Of a DNA stretch of 60,000 bases, positions 23,989 to 60,000 are shown one piece after another; position 1 is the stretch's first letter, and each line of letters begins with the position of its first letter. The translations under genes and the position numbers were made by a program. Source of the stretch: Tubiluchus corallicola (taxonomy: Eukaryota; Priapulida; Priapulimorpha; Priapulimorphida; Tubiluchidae); NCBI GenBank assembly GCA_030141605.1, contig JAQGDQ010000028.1:133501-193500 (forward strand). Reading direction: 5' to 3'. A model generated the notes under the pieces. It saw only the letters and a program-made list of their open reading frames with translations. It was not told where the DNA came from and did no database searches.

Positions 23989-25304
23989 TACAAAACAGAG
24001 GTGTTTTCAATTGTACAGTCAGTGTAATGCTAAAGAATCCAGTATAAGTACAAATGTTTATGTTACCAGCAATATCAGACTAGGCATTCCCCTGCCCTGG
24101 TACTGTACATGCCTACCATAAAAATCATTTTTGGTAAAATACAGCTACAGACTGCACTCTTTTCTTTTAAAACTTTTGTGATATACTACGTTAAAAAACT
24201 CTGGCATGTCTTTAATTATCAACATCACTAAGTTATGTTTGTAACAGTTATCTTTATATAGATAGCTCCACAGCTAAATTTGATGCTATTGTCTGCAAGA
24301 GGTATTCATTCTTAGATGGCTCACCAAAATGCTCTGAAACACTGCCATTACATTAACAAGTACTACCAGATACTAATAATGAGTAAAATTATCTAAAAAT
24401 GTTATAACCAGAAAAAAACATGACTTAGAAGGTTAATTTGGAAAGGCTATGCAGTGATATCACTACATTTAAATACATACAATAAGAAGACAATGCAGTG
24501 ATACCCGAAACAGGCACAGTGCAACGATGGGTAACTGGAGAAAATTACGCAAATCGGGCTTTACTCACGAGAAACCATCAAAATTGCCCTGACATCCTGC
24601 TAGAGGCTTAGCAATGAAAAATAAGCAATTATAAACTAATGAAAGACGTTGTTTAGTTTTCTAAGGCCCGCTTTAAAACAATTTATTAATAAACAATTTA
24701 GACTGCGAAAAATAACTGAGTACACTTATCAGTCCATAGTCATCTCTCATAGTGTGTGGGTAGAACTGCAGCAGAACTTTTAACAATCAAAAGTGACATT
24801 TTAATCTCATATTTACAGAGGTTAGGCTGAGATATAAAATTACTATGCCAGCTGAATACCCGATGCGGGCAGCGTTAACGATGTAGGAGATCTCAGGATT
24901 TGCTAGAGAAAGTTGCCAACAGTTTTTATTACGAATGTGCATTGTGACAGTCAGCCCAACAAATGTTTACAACTTTTGTTTGCTAGTTAACTGCAATGTC
25001 GAAAATCAAAAAAAGCATTTTTAAGGTAAGTCATCATACCTTTAACTGCAAGATTGTCCTGATGCGTAAATAATATGGGTTATACTGATGTGTTAATAAT
25101 ATGTGTGTGTTTTGTTAACTGTCTCATGTGTTGTGATTATAACCTCAAGTGTTGTGACAATGAATAAATTTAATTATAATGGATCCACCAAGCTTTAGTC
25201 ATGTAAGCTATACATCAAGTTTCCACTTTAGATGTACTGAAAAAGAATACAAAATTCCAGGCAAGTCAACTGTAAACATTTATCCAGGGCTTGTTAATTA
25301 ACTG

Positions 25305-25661
25305 ATGATAAGCAGAGATGGCATGAAAATTTGCCCTCGTCAAAATCACATACTATGTGGAACATTACTTGACAACCATGCGTACCACCTCTTTGTTCCA
25401 ATACCAGCCAAACTCATCTTGTATGCCCTCCTTGTGTACTACTGCCTCGCCATGTACTCCAGCGCCATATATTACGAGACAGTACATCACAAAGCACTAC
25501 ACAAGGTACTAGAGGTACACAGCGAGCTGGTACTTGCCAAAAAAGCACGCGGTATCGGAGTACATATGGAGGTTGAGCAAGCACGAACATCCCACGTAGT
25601 GTACTGCAGACGCTTGTATTCTATTAGTATTACAGAAGACAATAATATACACTTCACCTGA
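25305..25661 (+). other. Unassigned 118-aa open frame
   Basis: An ATG-to-stop frame in a locally GC-richer patch. It has one hydrophobic segment (PAKLILYALLVYYCLAMYSS, about residues 34-53) and then a His/Glu/Lys-rich tail. No family is recognised, and no splice pattern or start context supports expression. It may be chance or a degraded element. Confidence 0.15.
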
Positions 25662-27777
25662 GGCAGAAAGCAGTCGTCAGACGGTTAGTCCAGCAAACAC
25701 GAGACACTGACCTGACGATGGTTTGAACAAACCACTTCTATCAAATCAGCAAAATATGAGACCAAGAAAGAAAAGCGGAATAAATTTCAGATAAGCCACA
25801 ATCTTCTCTTGAGACTGCAAAAACAATATAAATTTATAATGCTGCTGAAATCTACTTTAACTTAATATAAGCTAAAACATCATCATTGTCATCATACGCC
25901 CGTCACGTCTATTGTAGGATTCTAAAATTAAAGAAAGCAGTGTTTCGGTTTTACCTGGATTACCGCTGCGTTCACCTGTCTGAAGGCAGATTAAGCTAAA
26001 ACATTAAAAACAACTACCAAAACCAGTATACGAAATCTTAGAAATTACGACAAACGGGCTGCTATTTCAGTTCTGCATGCAGTGCGAAGCAGCAGTAAAC
26101 CACAGATCAGAGACTATTTATCTCACGTTTAGCAAACACAACATTAATTTTATTTTTCACATTATTTTTAAAACGTCTCAAGAAACGTTTTGTTGTAATG
26201 TTTCCAAAATATTTTAAAAAATGTCTTAATGCTGCTTTTTGTGAAACGATTTACAAGGCAATTAATTTGTAAGAATTACTTTGTGCACCATTTCAACTTA
26301 CAAATAAAAGTCGCCAAACATTTTAAGAATATAATGAGACCCTATGCCGAAACCTTTTTGAAAACGTTTTTCAGATTTTGTGAAAAATTTATGTGTTTGC
26401 TGTAGTATAATGTCTATGCCTATGCCTGTCCTCATATAATATCAGAAAAATTTAAAAGAAAACACAAAGTGCTGCTTTGCAAGAAGCAGACTACTGAGGT
26501 ACATAGGTCAAAAGCCAGTGTGGCATAATTACTGTCAACATATTAATAAAGGCTATAATTATGTGCATAGTGCCATATTTCTTTGTTGCTCTAGTGTAGA
26601 AAAATATACAGACTCTTGATTACAGCATTCAGAGTAGAGTATTAATAAACCGTGAACAGCACTCACAAAAAACACACTGACTGATATTTAAAAGTAACCA
26701 GATATCTGATATAATTATGCAAGCAAGCCGCAATGATCCCTGACCTTTGTCTAAAGTGTCTACAGGCTAGCTGCTGACGTACGCAGCTAGTAACCTCTTT
26801 GTGTCTAGACGAGGCGCATCACATTAAATTTTACCTATTCAAATAAAATTATTATTCTGTCTACAAGACGTAACAAAGAACTATATAAAAGAATGACAGT
26901 TTGGCTCATGGCTCTGATATCTAAAACGCGATAATAACACGAATTAATTATCAATGACAAAAACAGTTGTAATTATGAATAAAATCGTTTTTAAGTCAGT
27001 TATAATAATAATGTCATTGTTTCCTTATTATTAATTACTTTTGATGATATTCCAGGGGTATACAAGTTAAGTTGGCACTGCAAACTACAGATATCAATTA
27101 TTAATTGTAGTGATATAACGCTGTCTGCAAATAACTAGCTACGTTACTTAATTACTACTTATAAATGAGCACAAAGACACCAGTAAACATAAATGAATAG
27201 AAGTGGACTGGGGCGTTTGCAATGTAAGCAGAAAGTCTCTAGTTCCAATGCAGGGTGCATTTCAAAAGTACGCAAGCCAGACTTTGTGGCGCAAAGGTCA
27301 CAAAATCTCCAATGACCATGATACTATCGATGCCTTCTCCGATGTATTAGACGAGACAGCCTCTATTGCTGCAGAAGGCCGGGAATATTGAGATCAGCAG
27401 ATGAAAATCATAATTATAAAAGTAATCATACAGGTAACATGGAGATGTGCCAAACAGTAGCACATCGACTCATGAAGATGATTTTCTTGATCAGACTCAT
27501 AACAAAGCACCTATACGACAGATAAAAAACCACGAGAAGTCCAAGTGGAGGGAAGAATACGCTTTTACACAGAGATTCTTGAATAGATAATGGAAATCTA
27601 AAAAAATGTTTCTTGTGACACCACACTGTGAAAGACAAAGACAACGTTTATTTACCGCCTCTCGTTTGATAGACAACATTAGCACTAACGGCTATTTATC
27701 GACTTTCATTAACAACAATACAGGTACGAACGCAACACACAAGTAACGAATAACATGCAGGGAAGCCATTAGACTCG

Positions 27778-27840
27778 AATTCAAGACTTGCGTGGTTGCA
27801 GTCCGAAATCTAGACCGCTCGGCCACCCAGCCCAGGACCT
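27778..27840 (-). mobile_element. tRNA-derived SINE or tRNA-like relic
   Basis: On the minus strand TGGCCGAGCGGTCTAGA fits a Leu/Ser-type A box and GAATTCGAGTC fits a B box, about 40 nt apart as in RNA polymerase III promoters. The acceptor stem and a class II variable arm do not fold, so it is not a working tRNA. A SINE head is the simplest reading. Confidence 0.55.
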
Positions 27841-29113
27841 GTCATATAGCGCCAAAGTAACAGCAAGGTTCTCTGTCTATGCCTAACCCATAGCAGAATA
27901 GCTGCCTGACATTTATAATTTGATCATATATCAAAGCATTACCAGTGAGTTCTGAACCATATACAAGCCCAGCGCAACCTGGCAGGCGCATTTTTATATC
28001 CTGTACTTAAAGTAACCAGATAGCCGTGCCCAATAGCAAGTTGGTCTCATCAATTTATTTTGTTCCAGTAATAGTTATATTATAACACCAAAGTACAAAA
28101 TGAATAAACTAAAATAGATTAAAGAATAAATTCACTTCGTATAAGAAAAATTTAACTGATTAAAAGATTAAACCAAATAATTGCATGACACCTTGAAAGC
28201 AGGTCCTATGAGAAGAATAAGACACGAAAAAGTACAAAAAAAAACAATATAACAGTCTTTACTTCATGCAACAAAACCAGGAGCAGGACTGAATGGTAAT
28301 CGTGAAAAGTCGATATCACAAAAAAGATGTAACAGGCTGTTTCCACATATGATTTATACGTATGATTAATTTCGAATTATTGTATTACAATAGATTTATT
28401 GGGTTAGTTGCATAAAATAAATAACAAAAAACAATATCAGTTAGTAGTTAAAAAACTCATATATTTACATAAATAAAAAGTGTCATTAAGCCACATTATG
28501 GGATATTAAATTCGATTTTACGTTGCATGATCAAAAATTATTTGCAGCATAAATATTGTAGAATGTCATTTAATTGCTGATTGTCTAAAAAGGAAATATC
28601 TCTTCTACTTACGACATTTAAATCATTAAGTGCAAAAAATTGCAACCGTATTACTGCTATTAATAGGTGACATAAATAATTTTACAAATTTGATTTCAAA
28701 CACAGACAAAGCACACCTGATAAATGAGGTAACAAAAATCTATAAGTCCGGGATGATAAATGCCAAAATTTACGTACGCCTATGTTCTAGGAGGCATCAG
28801 TCATTTATTTATTAAATCTCATTTACTTTTAAAATAAAATAAATGCAAATCTCACCATTTGCATTGTAAGAGCGTATAATACATATAAAAATACTCCACA
28901 GATACTGATACATATACAACAGAATTAATATACAATGAATAATTTAATGAATATGCTTTGAATTTTTAAGATTATTATCTGACAATTTTGAAACTATTGC
29001 AAAGATAGCTACATGTTGTACGGTCTATTTTCTAACAGTGAACAATATCAATGAAGGCTGCACATGCAAATACATCCCGGAAAATATACAGGTATTCTAA
29101 ATTCAGTGAAGGT

Positions 29114-29296
<183 letters not shown>

Positions 29297-29615
29297 AAAT
29301 CAAAGGAGATCAAAATCGATCTTAGGAGGTATCAAGATTATTAAAATAAAGTGTTATCAAACTTCCATATTTGCGAGCCATTATCAAAGTTAACAACTCA
29401 GTAAAAGTTGACATTCTGTCACTATCATACATGGCTTCTGGGTCACACGACATTTGTCAAATGCAATCCATCTGCCTTTGTTCATGCTTCTGTAATGTAT
29501 CTGGTTTATTCGATACACGAAACTATAGCTGTAAAGATATAGGAGCCGAGATTTGAGTAGACTTAAATTTACACAATGTAACAAATATCACACTTTTTCC
29601 CATTTTGCTGTAATC

Positions 29616-29852
<237 letters not shown>

Positions 29853-30817
29853 CTCCATTTCTCAGCTATTCTCTGCTTGCACTTCAGCTTCATACTGGCT
29901 GGATGAGGCACATGTTGGTGCGCAGTAACACAGTATAGAAATCAGTCAACATTCAATGCGTCGAAGTAACAATCACTAAAAGCTGCAGGCGTCAATTATT
30001 ATGTTAGATAGTTACTAAATAAAACACGTAAGTTTATCAAATAAATTAAAAATTTTAGTTAACTTTATGGCAAATCTATCAGATTATTATTATTTCGCGA
30101 TTTCTTTCTTTGCGTGTTTTTATACTTGATAATCTAATTTTCGGGATTTAAGAGAAGTTGATGTTTTGGTAAAAGTAACTGTTTTTGTGACCAAAACTGG
30201 TCACTGCCCACACTGTGCTAATGTTTTATATTAGAATATTTTTAGCTTAAATAAAAGTATTTATTGAACAAAGTGTAAAAAGTAACTTATAATTTTACAT
30301 AAAGTATATTTAACATTTACCAAAAATGCATTCTATAATCATTGTAATCTAGTTACCTCATTTTACACTATTATCCTTTTATTTTATTTTTTCAGATTTA
30401 GCATATTTGTTAAATGAATTGAAGCTGAACAACTCAACATCAGTGTGAAGTGAACTAAGGTTTTCAAAAACCTTTTGGTGTGTTTTGACTGTCATTGGTC
30501 AATTGAAAAGTGGATAGTGTCTACAGACGAATAGCAACATCTTGCAAAAACAGTCCTGAAAAACTGACCAGCACGGTGATCGCTCTAGTTACATAATCGA
30601 GCGAATGCGCAAAATTATAATGAGACTCGTATTATTAAACCAATAATTTGTTTGGAAAGAGAGAGCAAACGGATATTAATAAAAATAATATTTGAAGACT
30701 TCGTTATCGATTCTTGGATAGAAAATTGGTAAGTTTAGTGTATCTTAATGTAAGGGTATCTTTTAGTGTAAAGGTAAGTATCTTTTGTTTGTATTTCAAT
30801 TTACGGATAAATTGTAG

Positions 30818-30891
30818 AAAGTCCAATATACAATTTACAATATATACAATGTGTACATATACAATATACAATGTGTACAATATACACATTT
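30818..30891. repeat. Degenerate ACAATATAC / GTGTACA repeat
   Basis: Repeated ACAATATAC, ACAATTTAC and ATGTGTACA words in about 70 bp of AT-rich intergenic DNA. Confidence 0.5.
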
Positions 30892-31879
30892 TTATAGCCT
30901 ACACAGGCAGTCAGCCATTAATTAATGTTATTAATCAATAACCTAATAGAGTTAGCGTAATGTTGTTTGTTGAACTGTTTAAAGAGTAGCATGCAGCTTA
31001 GGCACAAAATTTACTAAAAGTATGATGTAATTATTTTAATAAATATCCCGAATTTTATAGGATGTATCTATTTAAAATATCGCAACCTGAAGGTGATTGC
31101 TAGTGTGAAATGGAAACGTGATTTTTTAATAACAATGATACAAATTCATAGATGTTGTGGGATATTTATCAAACTGATGTCGCTCTTGCTGTATTTGACA
31201 TCACTGTATTTTTACGTAGCGTGTCTGACCTACTTACACAGAGACACCAAAAAGTTTTCAAACTTTCCTGTTTTCATTAATATGCGATTGTTGCCTGATG
31301 ACTAATACAAAGTGTGACCGAGCCTTTAGTGATGATATGAGTTTTTGTATGCAATGTTTGTTAAACATTTAAATTTGAAAGGAAGGGCATTGTATGGCTT
31401 TATGACGCACGATAGCTACGTGCGAAATCGAGCGTACACGAACATAATGTTAAATCCTCTTAGGTTTACACCATGCATCTTTCAAGTAGTTACGACATTA
31501 ATTATATTTTTCCGTTTTCAAGACAATCAATTATTTACTTTTATCAGCCGAAAGGCAGACCTATTCAATTCCTGGTCCTATATTTCACCTAGCTTTAATT
31601 CCATACACTTTACTGTATTTTATTTATTTTACTTTGCACTCATCATAGTTTGTAGCTACTGCATAGTTAGTAAATAGTGTACACGAAATAATCTAAACAT
31701 TGACAATAGCACAAATGTAACTTGCAAATTGTAGTAGTTAGGCTATATGATAAAGTCCTATAGTATCACAAAGTGTCTAGGAGGGTTTGACTGCCATTAC
31801 ATTATGTCAGTCGTTTCCTGTTTTGAGTAGTAACTAATTTGTATGCAAATCAGTTCATTTCAATTCAATGCGTTATGTT

Positions 31880-32470
31880 CTAACGACTAAACGAACTGAG
31901 CGGACGCTTAGTTCGCCGCACTACTTTGTAAAAAAATAGGGCTGTTATGTACTATGAACACTGGTTACCGTTGAATACTTGCGGTTGCCGCTGCGCAGGG
32001 CGTGGGGGAATGTCCGGAAAAAATCCTCGCCATCGTAATACCAATTAATTATAATAATAATTCTATCCATCAATGACTATCATCTTTTTCATTTGCGTGG
32101 CACGCGTCACCCGGCGTGTATACTATCGATAACAAATAAAGTACTACTACGTTAGATTAACAGTTTCACTGATATTTACAAAGAGTAAATTGTAATACAC
32201 AAAGTAAAAAATTCAAATCGATGATTCGATGCAAATTATTTTTTGGCGGTCATGCTCAAATTAGCTTTTAAATTCGGAGGAACGTTAGATATAATTGGGG
32301 CCGCGAGCGTTCGTCATAAACTAACACACACCTGAGCCGAGACGCACAGCACCTGTTTTTTGTGCAATGCATTTCCGAAATGCAGGCGCTAGTGCCCGTC
32401 TAACTATCGAATGGCGAAATACATGTAACAGCGAAGAACTAGTAGCGCGAACGCGAAACTGTGTTTATGT
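31880..32470 (+). promoter_or_regulatory. CpG-richer segment, candidate promoter of the thrombospondin-like gene
   Basis: CpG dinucleotides are visibly denser here than around it (gagcggacgcttagttcgccg, ggttgccgctgcgcagggcg, ggcacgcgtcacccggcg). It lies 0.5-1.1 kb upstream of the signal-peptide exon. No TATA box or transcription start can be assigned, so this is inference from composition and position. Confidence 0.3.
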
Positions 32471-32570
32471 GGTAATAATTCTTTCACTTAAGTCATTCTT
32501 GAAAAAATGGTGTTTCCTTTCAATATTTTAAAGAACAGATTCTTTTGACATACACTTTAAGAATGCGTCC
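32368..32570 (+). repeat. Dispersed repeat, copy A
   Basis: Shares a core TTTCCGA..TGCAG.CGCTAGTGCCC.TCT.ACT and a diverged downstream stretch (TAAG.CATT...TTTTAATATTTTA...TTTAAGA.TG) with positions 44236-44410, in the same orientation. Family unknown. Confidence 0.55.
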
Positions 32571-33007
32571 GGTTTTGCTTCATGAATTTTTCCTACACTG
32601 GACTCACTCACTGATTTTTCCTCTTTTTTCTACAGTATGGCTATCGATCTGCAAGGCGGAATCCAGCACTTAATGTCAGTCTGGTAGGCCTATTTAATAT
32701 CAATGGTTGTGGTAGGACCAGAATTTAGTTCTTATCAAGATTAGTCCTTTAGGCTATGAAGCAAATGGCAAGTCGGCCTGTCGCTCCAAAATTTACGTTC
32801 TACCAAGAAATTTCCTCAGCTCGCGAATCATAGCCTCTTTGATGTTTACATATCTAAGAGATTTTACACATGCAAAGTATTTTGTTATTCTCGGAGAAAA
32901 TCATTAAAACAAGAAAATTTTAACGGCTCTACAACTTTGTGGCGTTTTCTTGTCAAACATAAACTGCTTTTCAATTACCCGTGTTTAATATTTGATAGGA
33001 CTTCTGC

Positions 33008-59163
<26,156 letters not shown>

Positions 59164-60000
59164 GTAAGTTAAAGAACTACTGTTTATTACGAGAACTATA
59201 TAATCTATGGCTAAATAGCGTTAAATGTTTGACACTAATTGAGTGCAAATTCACGCTCCTTAGTTAGCCAATTGATGGCGGCTCTTAAGCTGCTATTTTT
59301 GTTACGGAAATCGTTTGGTACTTTTTCATAGCTACGTTTTCTTGTTGCTATGTATTCACAATCAACTGATTTTACTGTTTTAACTAACAATTTTTGCAAG
59401 CACATAGTGATACTAAGTCAGTTTTTGTCTTTAATGCAAACAAGAAACAATTAACGATGTGCAGCTGTTAATTCACAAAGTTTAATATAATATAACTGCA
59501 TATTATACATACGTGTTTTTTGGTTCGCTGTACTAATACAGTTACACATTATTTTTATTTATTTATTTGCTTCATGTAGTCAAGATTTTCAATGTTAGAT
59601 GCTTGTAACGAGAGTGAGTAGGATATTATTTGAATCTTTTCTAAACTGTAACAGATAAACTATATCTTTAGCTTAATTATTAATGTTGTGTTTTCAATTG
59701 GTTACAAGTATATTTTATAATAATAAGATTTTTAAAACCTATGTGAAAATTTCAAGTTAAATGTTGACTTAATTTTTTATTTATTGTTATTATTATTATA
59801 GTAAGTGATTTAAATTTGATACTAAGTGCCAAATTATAGGTGCCAAAGCAATATTATTTTATGTAATTTTAATGGTCAGATTTGTTGTAATTTTATGTGG
59901 TGGGTGGAGGAATTTATGAGGTGTAAAATATTGAAAGGTTTTGCTTGCGAATCTCCTGTGCAACTTTTGTAACTGTTAGTGTTTCCTGTTATTCAAATTA
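59164..60000 (+). other. Thrombospondin intron 6 (continues past window)
   Basis: No continuation of the EGF-like domain was found before the window ends. AT-rich, no repeats of note. Confidence 0.55.

Noticed and set aside
31345-31677. 110-aa open frame rich in Phe, Tyr and Ile
   Set aside because: Composition follows local AT content; no recognised family or splice partners.

Overview
The window is AT-rich, intron-bearing genomic DNA from an animal, most likely a marine or other non-vertebrate metazoan. It carries long simple-sequence arrays, tRNA-derived repeats and small inverted-repeat transposons. Three conserved animal genes can be rebuilt exon by exon. There is no rRNA, CRISPR or bacterial-style operon signal, and the sequence alone does not fix the phylum.

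Region 1 (1-about 21,800, plus strand) is a PACS-family gene (phosphofurin acidic cluster sorting protein). Eighteen exons join in frame to give 789 residues and a stop. Only the N-terminal exon or exons are missing, upstream of the window. Its introns hold a pogo/Tigger-like miniature element, microsatellites, and a 73-bp tandem array that has copied one intron/exon junction.

Region 2 (about 22,050-24,000, minus strand) is a complete FAM50A/XAP5 homologue (332 residues, two coding exons), tail-to-tail with PACS.

Region 3 (24,000-33,000) is intergenic. It holds a tRNA-derived repeat, a compound ATT/ATC/ATT array, a 60-unit CT array, and a CpG-richer stretch just before the next gene.

Region 4 (33,008-beyond 60,000, plus strand) is the 5' half of a thrombospondin-like gene. 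In order it encodes a signal peptide, a TSPN (laminin-G-like) domain, a Lys/Pro-rich linker, a coiled coil with a Cys-x-Cys, and the start of an EGF-like domain. The gene runs off the window.

The most intriguing part is intron 1 of the thrombospondin-like gene (about 9.9 kb). Two same-strand exons (34,223-34,509 and 38,556-38,787) join in phase into an unrecognised, Cys-containing, helix-rich protein. A 35-nt candidate microexon could link the thrombospondin signal-peptide exon to it in frame, giving a 226-residue secreted protein. The same intron carries a 537-bp TIR element with a possible 5-bp target duplication, an (ATT)n array, a perfect 31-bp palindrome and another MITE-like inverted repeat.

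Functionally the three conserved genes are unrelated: trans-Golgi/endosome sorting, pre-mRNA splicing, and extracellular matrix.
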